A stretch of DNA of 64,000 nucleotides from Bacillota bacterium. Lineage in GTDB: Bacteria > Bacillota > Clostridia > Lachnospirales > Lachnospiraceae. Within the stretch, counting starts at the first letter, position 1; every line of letters starts with the position of its first letter. The stretch lies in contig JAEZTJ010000009.1 in assembly GCA_023421505.1 (NCBI GenBank), forward strand, positions 96,320-160,319, written 5' to 3'. This document shows, piece by piece, positions 45,542-53,620 of the stretch. A program made the translations under genes and the position numbers. Below the pieces are notes generated by a model, which was given only the letters and a program-made list of their open reading frames with translations, did not search any database and was not told the origin of the DNA.

Positions 45542-45692
45542 TTTTGTTACGTTCATGTAAATTTAACATATATCTATGTAAGCAAACGCGTTGCTTTTAA
45601 GGTGAAGAAAAGTTAATTTTACAATTAAAAAAGCTTGTGCCAGCAAATATCTGGTGAAAAATAAACTAAGAAGCATAAGAATGGAGGATATT

Positions 45693-46691
45693 ATGTCAGA
45701 GCTAATACGTTTTGAAGCTGCAGCATTCAAATCAAGAATAAATAGTGAAATTGATAATAGTAATGTCGGCGAAGTAGAAAGGCTTGTCGATCAATACTGC
45801 GAAGCACAAGGATTTAACGAAATGGTAGACTGCCCAGAGGATTTCGCTTATAAGCTAAAACAATTAGAGAGAAGGAATAGATTTATTAAGAAAAATAAAA
45901 TTTGCAAAGTAGTAGCAATAGTAGCAGCAATTGCTTGCCTGGCGGGAGCTACAGTATATGCAGCAACAAATTATTTTGCTCCGATAAAGCATAGTAAATA
46001 TGGTCTTGTAACTGAGGATTTTGATGAAGAAGATTTAAGTGTGATCGATAAGTTTGTCAAAGAAACATTACCTGAAGCAGGTGAAGCATGGAAGGTATTA
46101 GATAAAGAGGAGGGCAATCAAGAAACAAAGTGGACTCAAAAGATAACCAGTGAGAGCACTTTCGATTATCAGACATCAGATAGAGTTCATTGGACGAAAA
46201 CAAAGGGAGGATCTCGTAAAGTTGAATATCTATATGATGATTTCATGGTTGCTCAGTCTGATACACCACTACCAGATGTGATTACTAAGGAGTTGCTTGA
46301 AAAATTAAGTTTAAAGGATACGGTATCCTATGTTGAACGCTATTTTGATCAGTCAGCAGATATTACTATTAGCGAGTTAGATTCTGATTTTAACTACGCT
46401 AAAGTAGGAAAAGTTCACTTTATTATGCGAAGTGATCTGACTCTTGCAGAAGGAGAGGAGAAGGAATTTGGTTTTTTAACGGGAGATCAATTGACATCTA
46501 ATCAGAGAAACTATATAACACAAAATGGTGTGGAATTTCCTCTTTCGGATAATGAGTTAAATGGAATTACCAGGACATCAACCTTACTAATCAGTGGACG
46601 ATATATTTTAACTTTAAGTTTTACGGATATGACTGAGGATCAAATTCATGAAGTACTGGAGGCTATAGACACATCCGCATTTACAAAGTAA
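45693..46691 (+). CDS. Putative membrane anti-sigma factor
   Basis: This 332-residue protein has a cytoplasmic N-terminal region of about 70 residues, one membrane helix (about 71-91) and a 240-residue extracytoplasmic domain. The cytoplasmic part is helical, as in anti-sigma domains, but no ZAS zinc motif (HxxxCxxC) is visible. The location directly behind an ECF sigma gene and the topology argue for an anti-sigma role. The start at 45693 follows GGAGG by 5 bases; an upstream GTG at 45654 is less well placed. A terminator follows. Confidence 0.65.
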   Translation: MSELIRFEAAAFKSRINSEIDNSNVGEVERLVDQYCEAQGFNEMVDCPEDFAYKLKQLERRNRFIKKNKICKVVAIVAAIACLAGATVYAATNYFAPIKHSKYGLVTEDFDEEDLSVIDKFVKETLPEAGEAWKVLDKEEGNQETKWTQKITSESTFDYQTSDRVHWTKTKGGSRKVEYLYDDFMVAQSDTPLPDVITKELLEKLSLKDTVSYVERYFDQSADITISELDSDFNYAKVGKVHFIMRSDLTLAEGEEKEFGFLTGDQLTSNQRNYITQNGVEFPLSDNELNGITRTSTLLISGRYILTLSFTDMTEDQIHEVLEAIDTSAFTK

Positions 46692-46724
46692 ATGAATATA
46701 TTTTTGAATATAGAAGAAGGCAGA

Positions 46725-46757
46725 AAGTATCCATGTTTTATAGTGGATACTTTTTGT
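46725..46757 (+). terminator. Rho-independent terminator
   Basis: AAAGTATCCA (46725-46734) pairs with TGGATACTTT (46745-46754), followed by TT and G. It ends the sigma/anti-sigma unit. Confidence 0.88.
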
Positions 46758-47117
46758 TTGGATTAGGTTTACATTTTAGGTTTACATAGAACAGTAGAAT
46801 AGATAAAATTTAGTTAATCAATAAGTTGATTTTACTTCTGTTATTAAAAAACAGATACTGTAGATTGACAAAGGAGCAGAAGATAGTAACAAGTTTCTCT
46901 TTAGCCTTTGTTCATAAGCACATAATTAATAATATATACAAGTTGTAGCTAAAAAATGATTTTCTAATAATTAAAATTTTATTTAGTATTTATTATCACA
47001 GATGCACGGTTTTTCCATCATTAATCGTATTATTATTGAAGATGTACACTTCGAATGAGTATAAAAGAAATAGATAAGTAATATTAAGAAATTTAGTTAT
47101 TCTAGGCTAATTAGAAT
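46758..47117. other. Intergenic stretch, nothing recognised
   Basis: About 360 AT-rich bases between two ECF sigma units. No ORF or RNA was recognised before the family B derivative. Confidence 0.4.
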
Positions 47118-47186
47118 TTGGTAATTGCGAAAGTAAATAATTGTAGGTACTGTGTATACAATTAAGAATAGTTTTGCAATTGTTTA
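47118..47186. repeat. Short family B derivative
   Basis: The left end reads TTGGTAATTGCGAAAG and the right end AGTTTTGCAATTGTTTA, with GGTACTGTGTATACAATT between. The centre of the full element is missing. It lies only 35 bases ahead of the next sigma factor gene, within its likely promoter region. Confidence 0.65.
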
Positions 47187-47220
47187 AGCTAGGATAATAT
47201 GAGGAAGGAGGTAGTAAAAG

Positions 47221-47766
47221 ATGGGATCTGCTAAAGATAATGAGTTTGTCATTACGCAGTTTATTAATTACGGAAAGCTGGTACTGCGGATCGCGTATCA
47301 GAATACCGGTAATATGTCTGAAGCAGAGGATATCGTGCAAGAGGTATTTCTCAAATTAATAAAGGAAGATAAGGTTTTTACCGCTGATGAGCATATCAAA
47401 GCCTGGCTGATAAGGGTAACGGTAAATCAATGCAGGGATTATTTGAGATCTTCAAGACTTCGTAAAAATGTCACTTATTCAGAAGATAATCTATCCTCAC
47501 CTCTATATGAGGAAGGTAGATTTAATCTGGAGGAGAAACAGATCTTTGAAGAGGTAAGAAAGCTTCCTCCAAAATACAGAAATGTAATTTATCTGTATTA
47601 TATTGAGGAATATACCGTTCCGGAGATAGCTAAGCTTTTAGCAGCGAAGGAAAATACGGTTAGTTCTTGGTTAAGAAGAGCGAAAAGAAAATTGAGAATA
47701 GAAATGGAAGGAGGAAAGGAGCAATATGAAGAAGGAAGCTTATATTGCAGCAATGCAAAAAGTTGA
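47221..47766 (+). CDS. ECF-type RNA polymerase sigma factor
   Basis: This 181-residue sigma factor has region 2 (AYQNTGNMSEAEDIVQEVFLKL, about residues 20-45; then HIKAWLIRVTVNQCRDYLRS) and region 4 (LPPKYRNVIYLYYIEEYTVPEIAKLL, then NTVSSWLRRAKRKLR). The start follows GGAAGGAGGT. Its 3' end overlaps the following DUF4179 gene by 41 bases, so the two are translationally coupled. This is the standard sigma/DUF4179 anti-sigma arrangement of Firmicutes. Confidence 0.93.
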   Translation: MGSAKDNEFVITQFINYGKLVLRIAYQNTGNMSEAEDIVQEVFLKLIKEDKVFTADEHIKAWLIRVTVNQCRDYLRSSRLRKNVTYSEDNLSSPLYEEGRFNLEEKQIFEEVRKLPPKYRNVIYLYYIEEYTVPEIAKLLAAKENTVSSWLRRAKRKLRIEMEGGKEQYEEGSLYCSNAKS

Positions 47767-49525
47767 AATTTCGGATGACTTTATGAAGAAAACAGCTCGC
47801 TTACTGCAGGCAGAAGCTGATAGAGTGGAGGATAAAAAAGACGATAATACATTACTCTTAAGAGATAGTAGTCTGGTGCATAGAAGGATAGGAGCGAAAG
47901 AGCGATTAAAGCCTACACTTGGAAAGTCCGTGTCTACCCTTCAACCACAACGAAGTGATACGAAGAAAAGCACGACAAAAATGAGACTGATTCTAAAACT
48001 GGCAGCCGGTATATTTATTTTATTGCTATCAACTGCCGGTATAACAGCTGCTGCATCCGGAGTAAATGTAGTTGATCTATTTAAAGGTTTCTTTAAAGAA
48101 CCCGTTAAGCAGGAAAATGGTATACCGGACAAGATAACAGATGGATACAATGTTACGGTAACAGCCGCTCCGCTTAAGGAGGATAGTGCATTTATTCAAA
48201 AGGCAAGTGCGGTCATTCAAGCCTCTACCCAGGCAAATGGACTTAAGCTGACAGCAAGAGGTGTTGTGGGAGATAGTCATAATCTATTCATTGCTGTGGA
48301 CGTAGAGACGGAAGATGGCAGTGCCTTTAATCCAAAGCAGCAAAGTGAAGTGGAAGGACTCTCCTTCAATAATGTATGGCTGCTTGTCAATGATAATGCA
48401 TTAGGGCAGTACTGTTATATAACGAGAGTGGATGACTCTTCAGAGCCTGGAAAGGCAACCTTTGTCCTTCGTAATTCTATGGAGCTTACAGATTTAAGTG
48501 AAGACATCAATCATATTCAGTTAAGTTTTACAAATCTAATTCAACCCAGTACCGAAGCAGTAATAGATATCGGTGCTCAAAAAAATGTTTTAGAAATCAT
48601 GAATGAATTGGGAGAGGCTCAACCGGAGGATTTTAATTTTATGGGACCAAGATTTAAAACCAAAGAAGACATAGACTGGTACATCGATAAGAGAGAACAG
48701 ATAGGGAAGGAATTAGAAGAGAAGGGTGAAATTGATAGGAGCAAAAAGGATTATGACTCACTCTATGGCAAACAGTATGAGATACTGGAAAAGCTTATCT
48801 TAGAAAGAGGCATGATTCCTAAGTACTCAATGAGAAGAACAAAGAAGCAATTAACCTTCTGTTCGAAATATCCAAAGCTTGCAATCAGTAATATCGGAAT
48901 TCTGAATAATCAGCTTTGTGCAAAATTCGAATTAAATGATGACATAAGCTTTGAAAGCTTCAGAGATGCCAGAATAATAATGATAAATAAAAAGACCGGT
49001 AATATTATCCGAGGTATAGAGGAAGCCGGAGCTCCTGTCAATGGAGATGATGAAAGCCAGGCTGATTTTGTTAATGGAAAGATCATATCCTGCAGTGCCC
49101 AGTTTAGTGGGGTTACCTTTAAAGAGGAGCTTAAAGATTACTACTTTGCTTTTGGGGGTATGGACTTTTCCTATCAGACCTTATATGAAGGTGAATGGAA
49201 ATTAGACTTTGATCTGTCTTACACGGATACAACAAAGGAATATGATGTGTCCGAGGATTTTACCTTTGGCGGACATAGAAGGAGGTTAACGGGGATTTCA
49301 GTCTCACCAATCTCCCTGCAGCTTAAATTTATAACCTCGGCTGAAGATAAGAATATTACAGCAGAGACAACAGATATCATTAAGATCATTATGGAGGATA
49401 ATTCAGAAGTAGTCATAAATCAATATTCCTGGGATGAAGAAGGTCTTAATGCAGTATTACCTTATGTAATTGATATTGACAAAATTAAAGCAGTTGATAT
49501 GAATGGAAGTAAAATTGAGTTATAA
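47726..49525 (+). CDS. DUF4179-type membrane anti-sigma factor
   Basis: This 599-residue protein has an N-terminal cytoplasmic helical region (about 85 residues), one membrane segment (about 87-108) and a large extracytoplasmic part. The stretch after the membrane helix, with VNVVDLFKGFF and ANGLKLTARGVVGDSHNLFIAVDV, fits the DUF4179 family that accompanies ECF sigma factors. The start follows GGAGGAAAGGAG. It overlaps the sigma gene by 41 bases. By analogy it holds the sigma factor inactive until a surface signal arrives. Confidence 0.85.
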   Translation: MKKEAYIAAMQKVEISDDFMKKTARLLQAEADRVEDKKDDNTLLLRDSSLVHRRIGAKERLKPTLGKSVSTLQPQRSDTKKSTTKMRLILKLAAGIFILLLSTAGITAAASGVNVVDLFKGFFKEPVKQENGIPDKITDGYNVTVTAAPLKEDSAFIQKASAVIQASTQANGLKLTARGVVGDSHNLFIAVDVETEDGSAFNPKQQSEVEGLSFNNVWLLVNDNALGQYCYITRVDDSSEPGKATFVLRNSMELTDLSEDINHIQLSFTNLIQPSTEAVIDIGAQKNVLEIMNELGEAQPEDFNFMGPRFKTKEDIDWYIDKREQIGKELEEKGEIDRSKKDYDSLYGKQYEILEKLILERGMIPKYSMRRTKKQLTFCSKYPKLAISNIGILNNQLCAKFELNDDISFESFRDARIIMINKKTGNIIRGIEEAGAPVNGDDESQADFVNGKIISCSAQFSGVTFKEELKDYYFAFGGMDFSYQTLYEGEWKLDFDLSYTDTTKEYDVSEDFTFGGHRRRLTGISVSPISLQLKFITSAEDKNITAETTDIIKIIMEDNSEVVINQYSWDEEGLNAVLPYVIDIDKIKAVDMNGSKIEL

Positions 49526-49533
49526 TAATTCAT

Positions 49534-49575
49534 GGGGGCAGTTGCATGCTAGTTGCAGCTGCCCGCTTTATATTT
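49534..49575 (+). terminator. Terminator-like hairpin
   Basis: GGGCAGTTGCA (49536-49546) pairs with TGCAGCTGCCC (49554-49564). The tail is GCTTTATATTTAT. Confidence 0.75.
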
Positions 49576-49639
49576 ATGACCAAAATTTAGCTGATGTGTT
49601 TTCAGAAAGATTTAAGTGAATTTGATTATGGTGGGAATA

Positions 49640-49665
49640 ATATCTATTGTATATACAATAGATAT
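49640..49665. promoter_or_regulatory. 26-nt perfect palindrome
   Basis: The sequence is fully self-complementary around the centre TTGTATATACAA. It lies 115 bases before the tautomerase gene. It could be an operator or the last remnant of a family B element, since TTGTATATACAA-like sequence also occurs in the copy at 57702 and TACGCAAT follows nearby. Confidence 0.5.
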
Positions 49666-49779
49666 AGGTAATGAGGTACGCAATCATCTTGAAAAGTAAA
49701 ATAAAGAGGAATATAATCTTTTAAGAAATGCAATATTGACAAATGCCCTAATCAAATACCAAAGAAAGGAAGTATAATT

Positions 49780-50124
49780 ATGCCATATATTAATACAAAG
49801 ACAACAGTAGCCGTTACAAAAGAGCAAGTAGAAACAATTAAGAAAAAGCTTGGCAAAGCCATTGAGCTATTACCGGGAAAAAGTGAGAACTGGCTTATGG
49901 TTTCCTTTGATGATAAAAGCATTATGTACTTTAAAGGCAGTGATACAAGTCCGATGGCTTTTGTAGAGGTTAAATTATTTGGGAAGGCAACTTCTGATGC
50001 CTATAGGAAGCTCACGAAGGCGATTACTGAAATACTTGAAGAAGTGCTTCATATTAGGCCGGATTGTATTTATGTAAAATATGAAGAGGTTTCAACCTGG
50101 GGCTGGAACGGCAATAACTTCTAA
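49780..50124 (+). CDS. MIF/tautomerase family protein
   Basis: This 114-residue protein has proline directly after the initiating methionine (MPYINTKT), the catalytic base of the tautomerase superfamily, and ends with WGWNGNNF, a C-terminal signature of MIF-type phenylpyruvate/dopachrome tautomerases. Internal strands include WLMVSFDDKSIMYF. It should form a trimer. The physiological substrate in bacteria is not known. The start follows AAAGGAAG. It is monocistronic and convergent with the HxlR gene. Confidence 0.9.
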   Translation: MPYINTKTTVAVTKEQVETIKKKLGKAIELLPGKSENWLMVSFDDKSIMYFKGSDTSPMAFVEVKLFGKATSDAYRKLTKAITEILEEVLHIRPDCIYVKYEEVSTWGWNGNNF

Positions 50125-50132
50125 TTCTATGC

Positions 50133-50165
50133 AGAACCGCTCCTGACTGCATCGGAGCGGTTACT
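50133..50165. terminator. Bidirectional terminator overlapping a stop codon
   Basis: AACCGCTCC (50135-50143) pairs with GGAGCGGTT (50154-50162). The right arm includes the first bases of the HxlR stop codon read on the minus strand. Confidence 0.8.
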
Positions 50166-50526
50166 CTTCTCTGACAATATCTGTTTCTTTTAACGCTTCT
50201 TTATAAAATCTTCCCCAATCACTCATGTTTTTTAACACTGGTAGAAAGGTTCGGCCTAAATCGGTCAAAGAATATTCGACTCTTGGAGGAATTTCCTTAT
50301 AAATTTCCCTGTAGACGAGGCCGTCATTTTCCAGTTCTCTTAACTGATTTGTAAGGATAGTCTGTGAAATACTATTATTTAATAATCTCTGAAGCTCATT
50401 AAATCTTCTGGTTTTCTGGCTAAGCAGATAAATAATCATCATTTTCCACTTCCCGGACATAAGAGTCTGGACTGTTGAGATCGGACAGGATGTATTTGCT
50501 GCGTATTTCTTTTTCATAGTAGCCAA
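50161..50526 (-). CDS. HxlR family winged-helix regulator
   Basis: This 121-residue MarR/HxlR-type DNA-binding protein has the family pattern CPISTVQTLMSGKWKMMIIYLL, then KTRRFNELQRLL and ISQTILTNQLRELENDGLVYR. HxlR proteins sense electrophiles or redox changes through a cysteine near the N-terminus; Cys14 is a candidate (SCPISTV). The TTG start at 50526 is supported by GAGGT 6 bases upstream. It is divergent from the flavodoxin-fold gene, which it probably controls. Confidence 0.9.
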   Translation of the reverse strand: MATMKKKYAANTSCPISTVQTLMSGKWKMMIIYLLSQKTRRFNELQRLLNNSISQTILTNQLRELENDGLVYREIYKEIPPRVEYSLTDLGRTFLPVLKNMSDWGRFYKEALKETDIVREE

Positions 50527-50657
50527 CGAATTACCTCTTTTCCAATAGTTCTATTTTTATAACTAACAAATAAAAAAGTGCGTACTTGTAACTTTTTCCT
50601 TATTCATTATTATAAAAGATACAAATATATTTATCAATAATGAAAGGACAAATGAAA

Positions 50658-51203
50658 ATGAAAAAAATATTAGCTTTTATTGGCAGCCCAAATCAAAACG
50701 GAAGAACGGCAGCTTTTGTTAAGGAAGTTGTGAAAGGTGCTGAGAATACTGGTGCATTTATTAAAACCTATTACATGAATAACATGGATATAAAATATTG
50801 TCAAGGCTGCAAGCATTGCAGGATAGAGGGGCAAGGCTGTATCCTAAAGGATGATATGCAGGAAGTCTACAGAGAATTTTTGGAGGCAGATGCCATTATT
50901 ATCGGCTCTCCGATCTATGCCCTCCAGGTTACCGCTCAGACCAAAATTCTTATTGACAGATTGTGTGCTTTACTGGGTAGTAATATGGAACCCAGCTGGG
51001 ATAGTAAGAAAGTTGTAATGGTATATTCACAAGGAGTGGCTGATCCAAAGGCTTTTGAAGGGTATTTTAAAATCAATGAAGTAGTTGTGAAAAAATTCGG
51101 TCTGGAGCTAATAGATACAATCGTATATGCGGGCTATGAGGAAGACAGAAAATCAGAACTCCTATTAAGAGCCTTTAGGGCAGGAGAAGTGCTTACTAAA
51201 TAA
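50658..51203 (+). CDS. NAD(P)H-dependent FMN reductase / flavodoxin-fold protein
   Basis: This 181-residue protein begins KKILAFIGSPNQNGRTA, the FMN phosphate-binding loop of the flavodoxin fold, and contains DIKYCQGCKHCRIEGQGC, a cysteine cluster typical of iron-sulfur flavoproteins and related reductases, then ADAIIIGSPIYALQVTAQTK. The upstream in-frame ATGs at 50640 and 50652 are alternatives; the AAAGGA at 50643 favours 50658. The divergent HxlR regulator suggests induction by an electrophile or redox-active compound. Confidence 0.88.
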   Translation: MKKILAFIGSPNQNGRTAAFVKEVVKGAENTGAFIKTYYMNNMDIKYCQGCKHCRIEGQGCILKDDMQEVYREFLEADAIIIGSPIYALQVTAQTKILIDRLCALLGSNMEPSWDSKKVVMVYSQGVADPKAFEGYFKINEVVVKKFGLELIDTIVYAGYEEDRKSELLLRAFRAGEVLTK

Positions 51204-51214
51204 TTAACACATCA

Positions 51215-51264
51215 ACTGAAAGTGTTGTTTACAATTAAAAACCATATAGTTTCGCAATTATCTA
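51215..51264. repeat. Family B derivative, right end
   Basis: TTGTTTACAATT then ATATAGTTTCGCAATTATCTA matches the family B end. The other end is not clear. Confidence 0.55.
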
Positions 51265-51270
51265 CACCAA

Positions 51271-52134
51271 CTATTGCAGGCAGGCAATATAATTTTGTAT
51301 GCATTGATCATTATTTCTTTTATCAGCTGCTAATATATAGCTGCTCACCTTAGGTATGGAAAAATCAATTAGTGGAATCATACGAAGGCTTCCTGCCTCA
51401 ATTGCGTTTTTAACTAAACTTTCCGGTAGAAAGCTATAGCCAATACCGGACGTTAGATAGGGAAGAAGATTTGCACTTCGGTCTATTTCAAACGGGAAAA
51501 GGTGTCCTTTTGGAAAAAGATCCCTGATATAACTTCCCAGCTCTTGAAAGTTAAAATCACAGTAATAATAGGGTATGGAAGCCAGCATAGCTTTGGTAAT
51601 CCCGTCTTTGTACACATCATTTGCTTTACCTGTTACTAAGAGTAGAGTATCAGTCTGAAACAGAGTACAGGTTATTCTATGCTTTGTGTACGGTACATAG
51701 GTAAAAGCAAGGTCGATAGTCTGGTCTAGAAGCATCTGAATAAGCGGAAGGGAATGCCCAATTGTGATATTTAATCTGATGTCGGCATTATTATTGAGAA
51801 ACGCAGCAGTTTTGCCTGCCAGATGACAATCATAGATCGTATTAGTAGTTCCGATCCTGAGGGAATGCTTAAACTGATTAAGCATTCCTATTTCTTTTGC
51901 AGCCAAATTCTGAAGCTCCAATATTCTTTGGGCATATGATAGAAAATGTTCACCCTCTGCGGTAAGCTGCAGTTGCTTCTTATTCCGAATAAACAACTGC
52001 TTTCCAAGCTCAGCTTCCAGCTCAAAGATTCGATTTGTAACTGTGGACTGCGCTACATATAATTGATTTGCTGTTTTTGTATAATTCTTATAGCTTGCCA
52101 GCTGAACAAAGGTAGATAAGGTTTCAGTATTCAT
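51271..52134 (-). CDS. LysR family transcriptional regulator
   Basis: This 287-residue protein has an N-terminal helix-turn-helix: TFVQLASYKNYTKTANQLYV then AQSTVTNRIFELEAELG, the canonical LysR start, followed by a type 2 periplasmic-binding-fold effector domain with IRLNITIGHS. It is divergent from dapL, with 138 bases between them, so it probably regulates dapL and itself. The effector is not evident. Confidence 0.9.
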   Translation of the reverse strand: MNTETLSTFVQLASYKNYTKTANQLYVAQSTVTNRIFELEAELGKQLFIRNKKQLQLTAEGEHFLSYAQRILELQNLAAKEIGMLNQFKHSLRIGTTNTIYDCHLAGKTAAFLNNNADIRLNITIGHSLPLIQMLLDQTIDLAFTYVPYTKHRITCTLFQTDTLLLVTGKANDVYKDGITKAMLASIPYYYCDFNFQELGSYIRDLFPKGHLFPFEIDRSANLLPYLTSGIGYSFLPESLVKNAIEAGSLRMIPLIDFSIPKVSSYILAADKRNNDQCIQNYIACLQ

Positions 52135-52272
52135 AGGAAATCACCTGCTTATTTAATCGACTAAATGAATAATTATTATCTGTATTATCTGTTTTACAAA
52201 TAATAACCTATTCTGATAAGATAATCAATAGAAATATTATTGTAATAAAATTATTTATAGGGAGGTTATGCT

Positions 52273-53508
52273 ATGGAAAATATGCAAGAGCTATTTGCAG
52301 AACGGATAGGTGGGGAGAGTTTTGGCACTACTACAGAGCTATTCAAATTTGAAAAAATTAAAAGGGCAAAAAGAGCTGCTATAAAGGAGCATCCTGAGTT
52401 AGCGCTGATTGATCTTGGAGTCGGGGAGCCGGATGAAACAGCTGACCCGGGAATCATTGAGAAATTAAGTGAACAGGCAAGACTTTGGATTAACAGGGGC
52501 TATGCCGACAACGGGATTATAGAATTTCAGAAAGCGGCTGCATTATATATGGACAAAGTATATGGGGTGCAGGGATTATTACCGGATTCTGAAATCCTTC
52601 CTGTAATGGGTTCAAAATCTGCTTTGTCCTTATTACCCCAGGCATTCATCAATCCGGGTGACATTACGCTGATGACGGTACCAGGATATCCTGTTATGGG
52701 TACAATTACTGAGTGGCTGGGCGGTATCGTATATAAGCTTCCGCTCAGAAAGGATAATAGATACCTTCCTGATTTGAAGCATATACCGGCTGATGTCTGT
52801 AAAAAGGCTAAATTACTCTATCTTAATTATCCCAATAATCCGACAGGAAGCCAGGCAACAAAGGAATTCTTTAGTGAAGTAATTGATTTTACGAAAGAAA
52901 ATAATATTATTGTTATTCAGGATGCTGCTTATGCAGCACTGACCTATGGCGATAGCAAGCCCTTAAGCTTTCTGTCAGTACCGGGCGCGAAGGAAGTCGG
53001 AGTTGAAATTCATTCTCTGAGTAAGGCTTTTAATATGACCGGATGGAGAATTGGTTTTGCAAGCGGAAATGAAAAGCTGATTAAGGCACTTGCTGCCGTA
53101 AAGGATAATTATGATTCCGGTCAGTTTAGAGCAATCCAGCACGCAGGTGTTTATGCTCTTGAGCATCCTGAAATAACAGAAAAAGCCTGCAAGAAGTATG
53201 AAAGGCGCCATCAAAAGCTGGCTTATGTTCTTCAGGAAGTCGGTTTTGAGGTAGAGTTTCCGGAAGCTTCTTTCTATCAGTACATCAAAATTCCAAAAGG
53301 TACAGAGGACGGGATAGTATTTGATAATGCAGAGCAATTCGCACAGTATCTGATTCAAAAAGTACTGATTTCAACAGTACCCTGGGACGACGAAGGGCAT
53401 TATTTGAGGCTCTCTGTTACCTTTGTAGCGGATAATCTCATAGAGGAGGATATGGTTTTGGCTATGATCAGAGAGAGAATGCTAAGCTGTAAATTTGTAT
53501 TTGAGTAA
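52273..53508 (+). CDS. dapL: LL-diaminopimelate aminotransferase
   Basis: This 411-residue PLP-dependent class I/II aminotransferase converts tetrahydrodipicolinate directly to LL-diaminopimelate using glutamate. DapL-type features include LIDLGVGEPDETADPGIIEK near residue 45, INRGYADNGIIEFQKAAA, LYLNYPNNPTGSQAT, and the PLP lysine in HSLSKAFNMTGWRIGF. It would bypass the acylated DapD/DapE route and completes the DapA-DapB branch at 14-15.7 kb, although that operon is far away and separately controlled. The start follows GGAGG. It is divergent from a LysR gene. Confidence 0.88.
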   Translation: MENMQELFAERIGGESFGTTTELFKFEKIKRAKRAAIKEHPELALIDLGVGEPDETADPGIIEKLSEQARLWINRGYADNGIIEFQKAAALYMDKVYGVQGLLPDSEILPVMGSKSALSLLPQAFINPGDITLMTVPGYPVMGTITEWLGGIVYKLPLRKDNRYLPDLKHIPADVCKKAKLLYLNYPNNPTGSQATKEFFSEVIDFTKENNIIVIQDAAYAALTYGDSKPLSFLSVPGAKEVGVEIHSLSKAFNMTGWRIGFASGNEKLIKALAAVKDNYDSGQFRAIQHAGVYALEHPEITEKACKKYERRHQKLAYVLQEVGFEVEFPEASFYQYIKIPKGTEDGIVFDNAEQFAQYLIQKVLISTVPWDDEGHYLRLSVTFVADNLIEEDMVLAMIRERMLSCKFVFE

Positions 53509-53620
53509 TGGATTAACAAAAGCAGACACTCACAGCTTGAAGGAACATAACATGTCGAATAATTAACCTTTTTGTCATAATAACATATAATGGATTGAAG
53601 ACGTAAAAGGAGGGTTAGAC

